Origin: Christiangramia portivictoriae DSM 23547 | GTDB lineage: Bacteria > Bacteroidota > Bacteroidia > Flavobacteriales > Flavobacteriaceae | Length of the DNA stretch: 64,000 bases | Reading direction: 5' to 3' | Assembly: GCF_000423045.1 (NCBI RefSeq) | Contig: NZ_KE383972.1 | Location: 515,670-579,669 of the forward strand | The notes under the pieces: model-generated | What the model saw: the letters and a program-made list of their open reading frames with translations, nothing else | What the model was told of the DNA's origin: nothing | Database searches by the model: none | Program-made: the position numbers and the translations under genes | Part shown: positions 1 to 8,160 of the stretch, one piece after another | How positions within the stretch are numbered: position 1 is the first letter of the stretch | Layout of the letters: the number at the start of each line of letters is the position of its first letter

Positions 1-1207
1 GTACTGGTGGCGGAGGAGGTGGTGGTGTTCCAGCTGTATCTGGAATGCTTGGCGCTAAAAATTCAGTTCCCGAAATTCTGGATAGTTCTGTTTTACGATA
101 CTCCGCATTAAGTTTTTCAATAAAACCGGTAGTTGAATTAGCGAAATCTGCATAAAAGTATGGATATTTCAGCTGCCATTCGTTCCAGTTCTTTGTAACC
201 TTATCCAACTCCTCTGCAAAATTTTCAAGGGAAACAGGCTGATCGTACAAAAGAATATCTTCATTGTTCACAGTGATATTAACCGACTTTTTCTTCTGAA
301 GTTCGATCAATTCAAGGCTCTCATCAATAGACAGCACTGGTTTCGCTACAATTTCCTCATTGAAAGTGTAGATGCAGCCGCCAAGAATTGGTGCCAGCAG
401 CAGCATTTTCATACTCAGTCGTCTGGCTGAAAGATTTTTTGTCATCATAAGTATTCGTTTTTTGATTAATGAATGATTAATGGGACTAGCCAGAACATTA
501 GGTTCCTGTCCCCGGCTGTAACCTAAAAGAAGCTCACTATAATCTCTCAGGTTTTGATGTTTATTAAGCACCTGCTCATCGGCAAGGAACTCGTGATTTA
601 ATTTGACACTCTTTTTGATAAAAATGAACAAAGGGTTAAACCAGAAAATTACATGCATCAATTCCAGAAGTAGCAAGTCCCAGGAATGCTTCTGGTCTAC
701 ATGCGCTTTTTCATGTGCAATTACTGCTTCTGAAATTTCTGAACTCTCAAACTCACTTTTTCTGAAGAATATGTAATGTAGGAAACTAAAAGGATTTGTC
801 GCGGTGAGTAGCAGCACATAGATATATGGCAAATCTTCTTTTCGCTCTGCAGACTTTATTATTCGAAGCATTTTATTGATATTCCGAAGAAACCGGAATA
901 AGAATATTATAAATCCAACGAGATAAACTGTCAGCCAAATTGTATTTCCATGCTGCTCATAAAAACCTGGGTCTGAAACGACAGATGAATTCTGGGTCTG
1001 GGTAATTATCATAGAAGGTTCTTCAGTAATGTCTGGAGCTGCAACCTCGTATGAGAAACTGATAAGCGGCAGGATAGCTGATAATATCAGAATAAAGAGC
1101 AGGTAAAAACGCTTGAACATGTTGGACTTTTCAGCTTCCAGGAAAATTTTATAGAAACCGAAAAGGACCACTAAACAGCCCGCAGATTTTAAGACATACT
1201 CCAGCAT
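1..1207 (-). CDS. M56 family (BlaR1-like) sensor metallopeptidase, C-terminus beyond window
   Basis: Reads leftward and has no stop before the window edge, so the protein is partial (about 402 residues visible). Hydrophobic segments lie near residues 5-22, 34-52 and 90-105, and the zinc protease motif HEKAH is near residue 167, followed by WD and a further membrane-side segment; this is the BlaR1/MecR1 M56 layout. After a periplasmic stretch the visible part ends in a run of seven prolines, which in Bacteroidota often leads into another domain, sometimes TonB-like; that part is outside the window. The ATG lies one base after the stop of the BlaI gene, so the two are co-transcribed. By family it would sense an envelope or cell-wall signal and cleave BlaI. 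The ligand cannot be inferred. Confidence 0.9.
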   Translation of the reverse strand, partial: MLEYVLKSAGCLVVLFGFYKIFLEAEKSNMFKRFYLLFILILSAILPLISFSYEVAAPDITEEPSMIITQTQNSSVVSDPGFYEQHGNTIWLTVYLVGFIIFLFRFLRNINKMLRIIKSAERKEDLPYIYVLLLTATNPFSFLHYIFFRKSEFESSEISEAVIAHEKAHVDQKHSWDLLLLELMHVIFWFNPLFIFIKKSVKLNHEFLADEQVLNKHQNLRDYSELLLGYSRGQEPNVLASPINHSLIKKRILMMTKNLSARRLSMKMLLLAPILGGCIYTFNEEIVAKPVLSIDESLELIELQKKKSVNITVNNEDILLYDQPVSLENFAEELDKVTKNWNEWQLKYPYFYADFANSTTGFIEKLNAEYRKTELSRISGTEFLAPSIPDTAGTPPPPPPPV

Positions 1208-1208
1208 C

Positions 1209-1574
1209 TCAGTCCTTTTTTAATTTATCATCAATCAGTTTTCTCAATTTTTTCAGCTCTTCATCTGTAAGATCGGTCTCTTCTGTAAAAAATGAAGCAA
1301 ACTGAGCGGCTGAGTTGTCAAAGAAGGATTTGATCATTCCATTCATTCTCTTCGAAAAATAGGTTTTCTTACTCACTATGGGATAATATTCCCTCGACCT
1401 GCCTATTTGCTCATAGGCGACAAAACGTTTATCCTGCATTCTTCTAAGCAAAGTTGCAATAGTCGTCGTAGCAGGTTTGGGATCTGGATAAGCTTCAATG
1501 AGATCCTTCATAAATGCTCTCTCCTTTTTCCAGAGGTGTTGCATTAATTCTTCTTCAGCATTCGAAAGTGACAT
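1209..1574 (-). CDS. BlaI/MecI/CopY family transcriptional repressor
   Basis: A 121-residue winged-helix repressor of the Penicillinase_R family. The N-terminal segment (SNAEEELMQHLWKKE) and the helix-turn-helix with TTTIATLLRRMQDKRFV match the DNA-binding half; the C-terminal half is helical and would dimerise. Length equals the family norm. It is the first gene of a two-gene unit with the M56 peptidase, which by family knowledge inactivates it by cleavage. Two palindromes directly upstream (1593-1633) fit its TACA/TGTA operators, so autorepression is likely. No beta-lactamase or other obvious target lies next to it on this side; further targets could lie left of the window. Confidence 0.93.
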   Translation of the reverse strand: MSLSNAEEELMQHLWKKERAFMKDLIEAYPDPKPATTTIATLLRRMQDKRFVAYEQIGRSREYYPIVSKKTYFSKRMNGMIKSFFDNSAAQFASFFTEETDLTDEELKKLRKLIDDKLKKD

Positions 1575-1592
1575 AAAGCTATAGATTGATTC

Positions 1593-1633
1593 TCTACAAA
1601 TGTAGAATAAATATTTATTTCTACAAACATAGA
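1593..1633 (-). promoter_or_regulatory. blaI promoter with two BlaI-type operators
   Basis: Two related 14-base elements start 27 bases apart. 1593-1606 (TCTACAAATGTAGA) is palindromic except its two central bases; 1620-1633 (TCTACAAACATAGA) keeps one arm. Read leftward, the proximal element contains TACATTTG (1597-1604) and the distal one TTTG (1624-1627), separated by exactly 19 bases, which is the Bacteroidota promoter pattern. Repressor bound at both would cover both promoter elements. Confidence 0.75.
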
Positions 1634-1651
1634 ATGAAAATATTATAAAAA

Positions 1652-1674
1652 AACCCTCTATGGTTAAGAGGGTT
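1652..1674 (-). terminator. Rho-independent terminator of the lpx operon
   Basis: AACCCTCT (1652-1659) and AGAGGGTT (1667-1674) form a perfect 8-bp stem with a 7-base loop. Read leftward it is followed by a run of T. It lies just after the stop of the gene at 1683 and isolates the operon from blaI. Confidence 0.85.
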
Positions 1675-1682
1675 AAAAAATT

Positions 1683-2078
1683 TTAGGACCAGGGATCTTC
1701 GTCGATCTCTTCACCAAGCTGACTTATCTGTACTCCTTTGAATAGCTTTCCGTCTTTGAGTTCCCACATCGCGACGAAATGCGCCAGTGGCATTTCTTCT
1801 TCAGGGTTTTCAATGGTACGTACGAAATAGGTGAAATGAATTGCAGCTTCACTGCCGTTGGAGATGATCTTTTCAGTCTCAGCTCGTAATGATTCGTATG
1901 TTTCTGAAATCTCTCTGGTAATCTCAGAAATACCTTCCAGGTTTAATTTTCTGAATCCTGTAGAACCGTACCAACGTAACTCAACATCTTCATGAAGATA
2001 AGCCTTTAAAACCTCCTCATCTTTGTAGAAATTGGATTCGTAAAATTTGGATACAATATCTTTAGTCTCTAGATCCAT
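1683..2078 (-). CDS. SnoaL-like / NTF2-like domain protein
   Basis: A 131-residue protein with the cone-shaped NTF2/SnoaL pattern: N-terminal helix (DIVSKFYESNFYKDEEVLKAY), a strand with DVELRWYGS, a helix and then long strands (AIHFTYFVRTIE, HFVAMWELKDGKLFKGVQI). Members act as small-ligand-binding proteins or isomerases, or as enzymes of unknown substrate; no specific function can be read here. It is the last gene of the leftward lpx operon, 5 bases after the LpxD paralogue, and ends at a strong terminator. The ATG was taken because no other start fits between the two genes. Confidence 0.75.
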   Translation of the reverse strand: MDLETKDIVSKFYESNFYKDEEVLKAYLHEDVELRWYGSTGFRKLNLEGISEITREISETYESLRAETEKIISNGSEAAIHFTYFVRTIENPEEEMPLAHFVAMWELKDGKLFKGVQISQLGEEIDEDPWS

Positions 2079-2083
2079 AAATC

Positions 2084-3013
2084 TTATTTTAATTTTTTGA
2101 CAATCTCCGGCAACTGTTTGATCGCCGCATATTCTCTTAGTTTTGTTCGTACTTCACCAAAAGGCGTGCCCCAATAAGTGGTACCAGGTTCGGTATCTTT
2201 TGAAACGCCGCATTGTGCCATTAAAACCGTTCCGGTAGCAATTCGAACATCGCTTCTAATTCCAACCTGTCCCCAGATAGTGACATCATCTTCTACCACC
2301 ACACAACCTGCAATTCCAATTTGAGATGCTAATAAACAATTTTTTCCGATAATAGTATCATGCCCTATCTGAATTAAATTATCCAGCTTGGAACCCTGCC
2401 CTATAGTAGTATCTCCAGTTACACCACGATCTATCGAACAATTGGTGCCAATTTCGACCTGATCTTCCACCACTACTCTACCACCAGATAGTAATTTATC
2501 AAAACCTTCCGACCGCTTTTTATAATAAAAAGCATCTCCTCCAAGCACCGTTCCACTATGAATGATCACATGATCACCAATCACGCAATTATCGCCAATA
2601 GTCACATTTGCGTGGATCAAACAGTTCTTGCCAATAGTAACATTGTTGCCTATAACGGCATTAGGCTGCACGACTGAACCCTCTCCTATCCTGGCAGATT
2701 CTGCAATGCTCGTGTGAAGTTTTGCAAATGGTTTAAAAAATCGTGTTAGCTTATTAAAATCACGAAAGGGATCATCAGAAATCAGCAAGGCTTTCCCTTC
2801 TGGACAGTCTACTTCTTTATTGATAAGAATTACCGTTGCTGCAGAACTCAAGGCTTTATCATAGTACTTCGGGTGATCTACGAATACGATATCTCCTGGA
2901 TTTACCACGTGGATTTCATTCATGCCCAGAACAGGAAAATCTGCTGGACCTACAAATGAACAATCCAAAAGTTCTGCAATTTGGGAAAGCTTGTGTTCTT
3001 GAGGGAACTTCAT
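2084..3013 (-). CDS. LpxD-like acyltransferase (second paralogue)
   Basis: A 309-residue left-handed beta-helix protein. Residues 1-95 resemble the LpxD uridine-binding domain (HVVNPGDIVFVDHPKYYDKA), then hexapeptide repeats run from about 100 to 285. The histidine equivalent to the LpxD catalytic base is kept in QIGHDT, inside DNLIQIGHDTIIGKN. It is shorter and diverged compared with the canonical LpxD at 5771-6796, and sits after efp in the same operon. It is probably an N-acyltransferase acting on a UDP-sugar, either in lipid A synthesis with another chain preference or in another envelope sugar. A role as a redundant LpxD cannot be excluded. Confidence 0.85.
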   Translation of the reverse strand: MKFPQEHKLSQIAELLDCSFVGPADFPVLGMNEIHVVNPGDIVFVDHPKYYDKALSSAATVILINKEVDCPEGKALLISDDPFRDFNKLTRFFKPFAKLHTSIAESARIGEGSVVQPNAVIGNNVTIGKNCLIHANVTIGDNCVIGDHVIIHSGTVLGGDAFYYKKRSEGFDKLLSGGRVVVEDQVEIGTNCSIDRGVTGDTTIGQGSKLDNLIQIGHDTIIGKNCLLASQIGIAGCVVVEDDVTIWGQVGIRSDVRIATGTVLMAQCGVSKDTEPGTTYWGTPFGEVRTKLREYAAIKQLPEIVKKLK

Positions 3014-3016
3014 AAA

Positions 3017-3583
3017 TTACTCCTTAATTCTCTCTTTATAGGTACCTTTTTCAGTCTCGATCTTAATCTTGTCTCCTTCATTAATAAACAAGGGTACGTT
3101 CACCTCATATCCAGTTTCTACGGTTGCAGGTTTAGTCGCATTGGTAGCTGTATTACCTTTAACTCCTGGTTCAGTATGCGTAACTTCCAGGACAACACTT
3201 CCTGGCATTTCTACTGAAAGTGGCATATTATCTTCTGTATTGATAAGGATCGTAACCACTTCGCCTTCCTTCAAAAGCTTCGGCATATCCAGGGCATTTT
3301 CTGTAAGCCTGATCTGTGTATAATCCTCCACGTTCATGAAATGAAAGAATTCACCATCTTCATAAAGAAACTGAAACTTATGAGTTTCAACACGAATATC
3401 TTCGATCTTATGCCCTGCGGAAAATGTATTATCAAGAACTTTCCCTGTAGTAACACTTTTCAACTTGGTTCTAACAAAGGCAGGACCTTTTCCCGGTTTT
3501 ACATGTAAAAATTCAATGATCTTATAAATATCGTGATTATAACGAATACATAGACCATTTCTAATATCACTGGTAGTAGCCAT
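3017..3583 (-). CDS. efp: Elongation factor P
   Basis: A 188-residue translation factor, the usual EF-P length. It rescues ribosomes stalled at proline runs by binding between the P and E sites. The N-terminal KOW-like domain carries the tip loop KPGKGPAF with the modifiable lysine at position 32; two OB domains follow, including the conserved C-terminal FINEGDKIKIET segment. It is embedded in the lipid A operon between lpxA (7 bases upstream) and the LpxD paralogue (3 bases downstream), an arrangement seen widely in Bacteroidota. No lysine-modification gene (epmA/epmB) lies in the window. Confidence 0.97.
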   Translation of the reverse strand: MATTSDIRNGLCIRYNHDIYKIIEFLHVKPGKGPAFVRTKLKSVTTGKVLDNTFSAGHKIEDIRVETHKFQFLYEDGEFFHFMNVEDYTQIRLTENALDMPKLLKEGEVVTILINTEDNMPLSVEMPGSVVLEVTHTEPGVKGNTATNATKPATVETGYEVNVPLFINEGDKIKIETEKGTYKERIKE

Positions 3584-3589
3584 AAATTT

Positions 3590-4375
3590 TTAATTTGAAC
3601 TGAAGTATCCTTTCATGATACCCCTTTGTGAGTTTTTAATAAATTCTAATATTTCGTCCCTTTCTGCGGTTGCCTGCATTTCAGCTTCGATGATCGCGAC
3701 CGCTTGGGTATTGTTATAGTTTTTCTGATACAAAATCCTGTAGATATCCTGGATTTCCCTGATCTTTTCCGTAGAAAAACCTCTTCTTCTTAGTCCGATG
3801 GAATTAATCCCAACGTAACTCAAAGGTTCCCTACCTGCCTTTACAAATGGCGGAACATCTTTTCTCACCATGGATCCTCCGGTAACGAAAGCATGCTTAC
3901 CAATACTGCAAAACTGCTGGATCGCTGCCATTCCCGCTAGAACCACATGATCTCCAACGTTTATATGTCCGGCCAGGGTACTGTTATTCGAAAAAATGCA
4001 GTTATCTCCAACAATACAGTCATGAGCCACATGGCAATACGCCATAATCCAGCAGTTGTTTCCAATCACTGTCTTCATTCTATCTGTAGTTCCCCTGTTA
4101 ATGGTCACACATTCCCGAATGGTAGTGTTATCGCCAATTACAGTAAGCGTATCTTCGTCGTTGAATTTCTTGTCCTGAGGCACCGCTGAAATAACCGCTC
4201 CTGGAAAAATACTACAATTCTTACCAATACGCGCACCTTCCATGATGCTAACATTGGAACCAATCCAGGTACCTTCTCCAATCACTACATTATTATGTAT
4301 GGTCGCGAAAGGTTCGATCACCACGTTCTTGGCGATCTTGGCTCCCGGATGCACATATGCTAAAGGTTGGTTCAT
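3590..4375 (-). CDS. lpxA: Acyl-ACP:UDP-N-acetylglucosamine O-acyltransferase
   Basis: LpxA of 261 residues, the family length. It transfers a 3-hydroxyacyl chain from ACP to the 3-position of UDP-GlcNAc, the first step of lipid A synthesis in the cytoplasm. Residues 1-190 are hexapeptide repeats (beta helix) and the rest is the helical trimer-clamping tail. The catalytic histidine is in YCHVAHDC, and the TINRGT segment typical of LpxA is present. It lies 5 bases after lpxC-fabZ. Confidence 0.96.
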   Translation of the reverse strand: MNQPLAYVHPGAKIAKNVVIEPFATIHNNVVIGEGTWIGSNVSIMEGARIGKNCSIFPGAVISAVPQDKKFNDEDTLTVIGDNTTIRECVTINRGTTDRMKTVIGNNCWIMAYCHVAHDCIVGDNCIFSNNSTLAGHINVGDHVVLAGMAAIQQFCSIGKHAFVTGGSMVRKDVPPFVKAGREPLSYVGINSIGLRRRGFSTEKIREIQDIYRILYQKNYNNTQAVAIIEAEMQATAERDEILEFIKNSQRGIMKGYFSSN

Positions 4376-4380
4376 AGTTA

Positions 4381-5778
4381 TTATTTTGATTTTACAATTT
4401 GTGCCATCAGGATAGCTTCAGTCGCTAATTGTCCATTTACATAGGCATAACCCTGCATCTGGCATATCCCCCGACGAATTGGAGCCAGTAACTCCAACTT
4501 GAATATTAGGGTATCTCCAGGCACTACCTGTCTTTTAAACTTTACATTATCGATCTTCATAAAGAAGGTTAGATAATTTTCAGGATCCGGCACCGATTTC
4601 AGTGCGAGTATACCACCGGTTTGAGCCATCGCCTCTACCTGTAATACTCCTGGCATGACTGGTTTTCCCGGGAAGTGGCCCACGAAGAATGGTTCGTTCA
4701 TGGTTACATTCTTCATCCCGATCACGTGACTATCTGTAAGCTCGTAGATCTTGTCTACCAAAAGAAACGGAGATCTGTGCGGGAGCGTATTCATAATATC
4801 GTTCACATCCATTAAAGGAGGTTGTGAAAGATCGATCTTAGGAACATTATTTCGTTTTTCAGCCTTGATGACCTTGGCTAATTTTTTAGCAAATTCGGTA
4901 TTAATAAAATGACCAGGTTTGGTCGCGATGATCTTACCTCTAATTCTTGTACCAGCCAGAGCCACATCTCCAATCACATCCAGCAGTTTGTGTCTTGCTG
5001 CTTCATTTGGATGATGTAAGGTCAGGTTGTCCAGAATCCCGTTAGGTTTAACTGAAATATCATCTCTATCGAAAGCCACTCTCAGTTTCTCTAGAGTATT
5101 TTCACTAATCTCCTTGTCTACGTATACAATAGCATTATTAAGGTCCCCCCCTTTAATAAGCCCATGCTCCAGTAAAGTTTCTATTTCATGCAGAAAACTA
5201 AATGTCCTGGAATCGGCAATCTCCGTCTTAAATTCTGAAATGTGCTCGATAGAAGCATTCTGAGTACCCAGTACTTTCGTTCCAAAATCAACCATGGTCG
5301 TCACCTGGTATTCATCTGCAGGCATTAGTATAATTTCTGAACCATTATCATCACGATAGCAAATGATGTCGGTCACAACAAATTCATCTCTGTCTTCTTC
5401 CTGTTCTTCAGTACCAGCTTTCTCAAGAGCTTCTACAAAAAATTTGGACGAACCATCCATAATTGGAGGTTCAGGAGCGTTCAGCTCGATGTATAAGTTA
5501 TCAATTTCCAGTCCTACACATGCAGCTAGCACATGTTCTGAAGTCTGTATGGTCACACCCTTTTTATCAAGATTGGTTCCACGCTGTGTATTCACAACAT
5601 AGTTCACATCTGCCTCTACTTCTGGCGACCCTTCCAGATCTGTTCTTCTGAAAACGTATCCGGTATTTACCGGCGCTGGTTTAAACGTCAGCGTTACTTC
5701 TTTTCCAGTATGCAGGCCAACGCCCTCAAGAGAAATCTCTTCCCTTATGGTTCTTTGTTTTGAAACCTTATTAGCCAT
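4381..5778 (-). CDS. lpxC-fabZ: Bifunctional UDP-3-O-acyl-GlcNAc deacetylase / 3-hydroxyacyl-ACP dehydratase
   Basis: A 465-residue fusion characteristic of Bacteroidota. Residues 1 to about 305 are LpxC, the zinc deacetylase that commits to lipid A, with SEHVLAA and [12 protein letters not shown] holding the metal-binding residues. Residues from about 315 are FabZ, a hotdog-fold dehydratase, with [10 protein letters not shown] and the catalytic [16 protein letters not shown] (His and Glu). FabZ makes unsaturated acyl-ACP for fatty acid elongation and competes with LpxA/LpxD for hydroxyacyl-ACP, so fusion ties the two fluxes together. The start overlaps the end of lpxD by 8 bases, implying translational coupling. 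Confidence 0.97.
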   Translation of the reverse strand: MANKVSKQRTIREEISLEGVGLHTGKEVTLTFKPAPVNTGYVFRRTDLEGSPEVEADVNYVVNTQRGTNLDKKGVTIQTSEHVLAACVGLEIDNLYIELNAPEPPIMDGSSKFFVEALEKAGTEEQEEDRDEFVVTDIICYRDDNGSEIILMPADEYQVTTMVDFGTKVLGTQNASIEHISEFKTEIADSRTFSFLHEIETLLEHGLIKGGDLNNAIVYVDKEISENTLEKLRVAFDRDDISVKPNGILDNLTLHHPNEAARHKLLDVIGDVALAGTRIRGKIIATKPGHFINTEFAKKLAKVIKAEKRNNVPKIDLSQPPLMDVNDIMNTLPHRSPFLLVDKIYELTDSHVIGMKNVTMNEPFFVGHFPGKPVMPGVLQVEAMAQTGGILALKSVPDPENYLTFFMKIDNVKFKRQVVPGDTLIFKLELLAPIRRGICQMQGYAYVNGQLATEAILMAQIVKSK

Positions 5779-6796
5779 TATTAATCTTTTTTTCCAGTTG
5801 GTGAATTAAATTCATAGTTTTAGGTAGGTTTTTGAAATGTATATAGGATTTATTGTAATCGCCGTAACCAAATGCCGGTGATCCCTGAAGCATTTCGTCA
5901 TCCTTGATATCTCTACCTATCCCAGATTGTGCCTGTATCTTGACACGATTTCCTATCGTTAAGTGACCGGCGATACCAACCTGACCTCCAATAAGGCAAT
6001 TCTTACCGATCTTGGTAGACCCGGCTACACCCGTTTGTGCGGCAATGGCTGTATTTTCACCAATTTCCACGTTATGCGCTATTTGTATATGATTGTCCAG
6101 TTTCACACCTTTTCTAATAATCGTGGAACCTAAAGTTGCCCGATCTATGGTGGTCCCGGCACCAATGTCTACATGATCTTCTATAATCACATTTCCAATT
6201 TGAGGAACCTTGCTGTAAGCACCGGTTTCTTCAGGACTAAATCCAAAACCATCAGCGCCCACGACAGCACCACTGTGAATGGTCACATCATTGCCAATGA
6301 TACTTTCAGAATAGATCTTCACTCCGGCAAAGATGGTGGTGTTGTCTCCTATCTGTACATTATCACCTATATAAGCATTCGGATAGATCTTTACATTTTC
6401 ACCCAGTTTTACCTGGTCTCCTATATATGCAAAAGCACCGAGATAAAGTCCGTCACCGTAAGTGGCAGATTCAGCTACAAAACTGGGATTTTCGATTCCC
6501 GACTTATTCAATTTGATCTGGTTGTAATATTCCAGTAAAGTTGAAAAAGCCTTGTAGGCATCCTTTACTTTAATTAGAGTGGTATTTACCGTTTGCTCAA
6601 CTTCGAAGTCTTCATTAACGATCGTAACGCTGGCGTTCGTAGTATACAAAAAGCTATTATATTTAGGATTACTTAGAAAGGTGAGAGAGCCTTCACTCCC
6701 CTCTTCTATTTTGGCAAGTTCAGAAACTTCGGCTTCCGGATTCCCTTCCACCGTACCTTCCAATATCTCGGCAATTTGTTTTGCTTTAAATTTCAT
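5771..6796 (-). CDS. lpxD: UDP-3-O-(3-hydroxyacyl)glucosamine N-acyltransferase
   Basis: Canonical LpxD of 341 residues, third enzyme of lipid A synthesis, which adds the N-linked hydroxyacyl chain. The N-terminal uridine-binding domain (EGSLTFLSNPKYNSFLY) is followed by about ten hexapeptide turns and a C-terminal helix. Diagnostic parts are GADGFGF, the TTIDRATLG segment and the catalytic histidine in QIAHNV. It is the first gene of the leftward lpx-efp operon. The -7 box (6802-6809) is only a few bases before the ATG, so the message is probably almost leaderless. Confidence 0.97.
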   Translation of the reverse strand: MKFKAKQIAEILEGTVEGNPEAEVSELAKIEEGSEGSLTFLSNPKYNSFLYTTNASVTIVNEDFEVEQTVNTTLIKVKDAYKAFSTLLEYYNQIKLNKSGIENPSFVAESATYGDGLYLGAFAYIGDQVKLGENVKIYPNAYIGDNVQIGDNTTIFAGVKIYSESIIGNDVTIHSGAVVGADGFGFSPEETGAYSKVPQIGNVIIEDHVDIGAGTTIDRATLGSTIIRKGVKLDNHIQIAHNVEIGENTAIAAQTGVAGSTKIGKNCLIGGQVGIAGHLTIGNRVKIQAQSGIGRDIKDDEMLQGSPAFGYGDYNKSYIHFKNLPKTMNLIHQLEKKINNG

Positions 6797-6801
6797 TCTG
6801 G

Positions 6802-6809
6802 CAAAAGTA
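6802..6809 (-). promoter_or_regulatory. -7 box of the lpx operon
   Basis: Read leftward the bases are TACTTTTG, a perfect TAnnTTTG. Its last base is 6 bases from the lpxD ATG at 6796, so transcription should begin at or next to the start codon. Confidence 0.6.
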
Positions 6810-6820
6810 AAAAAAATGAA

Positions 6821-8050
6821 CTAATCTTTAACTTTTGGATAACACATATAGTATTTGGTCACTGTATTCGTAAGAGCTTTGAGATTAAACTGGTCTGAAA
6901 CCTTTACTACATCGCATATTTTACCATTTTTATGTAAAATATTTATATTATCCTTTTCTCTTTTGTAGGCCAGATTTGCAATCTCGCCATCGAATACAAA
7001 ATAGGACGCTTCTTTTTCTGAAATATTATATTTTTTCTGAAGCGCTTTTTTGCGTTGTTCCAGTTTTTCCCTTGATGGACGCTTCTTTTTGATCTTACTC
7101 TTCAGAAGCTTACGATTAATGATCATTTCACAGAGATTACTGAGCACAAAATCTTCTGAATACATCCATTCTTTCATCGCTGAGATCACGTCATTATCAT
7201 CCAGCCTTGAAAACATTTCCAATGTGTGAGCATCAAAATGCTGTCGCTCCACTTTATTCTGAAGAAAATACAATAGGCTACCACTTGCGTGCAACTGATG
7301 GCCATCGTCTATTAATTCCTTGGCGCGTTTCAAAACTCGAATAAGCAATTGCTCTGCCGCCAGACTGGTTTTATGCAAATAGACCTGCCAGTACATCAAA
7401 CGCCTTCCTATCAAAAATTTTTCTACGGAATAAATACCCTTTTCCTCTACCACCAATTCATCATTTACCACATTAAGCATGGTGATAAGGCGTTCGCTAT
7501 TGATATTCCCTTCTACAGCACCAGTATAGAAACTATCGCGTTTCAGGTAATCCAGACGGTCCATGTCCATCTGACTGCTAATTAACTGATTCATAAATTT
7601 ACGCTCATAACTACCCTTAAAGATCTGAATCGCCAGAGTTAAACTTTGGTTAAATTCAGCATTCATCTGTTCCATGAACAACAGTGAAATAGTTTCATGA
7701 TCTACTCCTTCCACCAGGCTGTGCTCCATCGCATGACTAAAAGGACCATGCCCGATGTCATGCATTAGAATAGCAATAAGTAAAGCCTCTTCTTCTTTAT
7801 CTGAAATCTCTACGCCTTTAATTCTTAGTATTCTAACAGCCTTCAACATTAGGTGCACACAGCCCAGAGCATGATGAAATCTGGTATGATGGGCACCAGG
7901 ATAGACCAGATAGGATAAACCCATCTGGGAAATTCTTCGTAGTCTCTGGAAATATGGATGCTCGATGATCTTAAAGATCCGTTCATTGGGAATGGTAATA
8001 AAACCGTAAATTGGATCGTTTAATATTTTGAGTTTAGTTTGTGAAGCCAA
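6821..8050 (-). CDS. HD-domain phosphohydrolase (dGTPase-like)
   Basis: A 409-residue HD superfamily protein. The metal site is visible as H...HHALGCVHL, then HDIGHGPFSHAMEH, and a later aspartate in SQMDMDRLDYLKRD. The N-terminal NDPIYGFI motif is shared with the family of HD proteins annotated as putative dNTPases or phosphohydrolases; substrate unknown. It begins with TTG: no ATG or GTG exists between the upstream in-frame stop and this codon, and the protein starts right at the conserved KLKILNDPIYG segment. Divergent from porX. Not part of the lpx operon, since lpxD has its own -7 box in the 24-base gap. Confidence 0.85.
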   Translation of the reverse strand: MASQTKLKILNDPIYGFITIPNERIFKIIEHPYFQRLRRISQMGLSYLVYPGAHHTRFHHALGCVHLMLKAVRILRIKGVEISDKEEEALLIAILMHDIGHGPFSHAMEHSLVEGVDHETISLLFMEQMNAEFNQSLTLAIQIFKGSYERKFMNQLISSQMDMDRLDYLKRDSFYTGAVEGNINSERLITMLNVVNDELVVEEKGIYSVEKFLIGRRLMYWQVYLHKTSLAAEQLLIRVLKRAKELIDDGHQLHASGSLLYFLQNKVERQHFDAHTLEMFSRLDDNDVISAMKEWMYSEDFVLSNLCEMIINRKLLKSKIKKKRPSREKLEQRKKALQKKYNISEKEASYFVFDGEIANLAYKREKDNINILHKNGKICDVVKVSDQFNLKALTNTVTKYYMCYPKVKD

Positions 8051-8074
8051 GCTTTTATGATCTAATGTTCAAAA

Positions 8075-8082
8075 CAAAGATA
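8075..8082 (-). promoter_or_regulatory. -7 box of the HD-domain gene
   Basis: TATCTTTG read leftward, matching TAnnTTTG, 25 bases before the TTG start at 8050. It lies in the porX divergent region. Confidence 0.5.
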
Positions 8083-8160
8083 CATATATGAACTTAGCCG
8101 CGGTAATAAGTTCTGTTTCAATTATAATGGTTCTCTTCGGAAGCCATAACAATCAAAATT

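Noticed and set aside
8096-8108. AGCCGCGGTAATA, identical to part of the conserved 16S rRNA 530 loop
   Set aside because: Only 13 bases match and the flanks bear no rRNA similarity, so chance is the better explanation.
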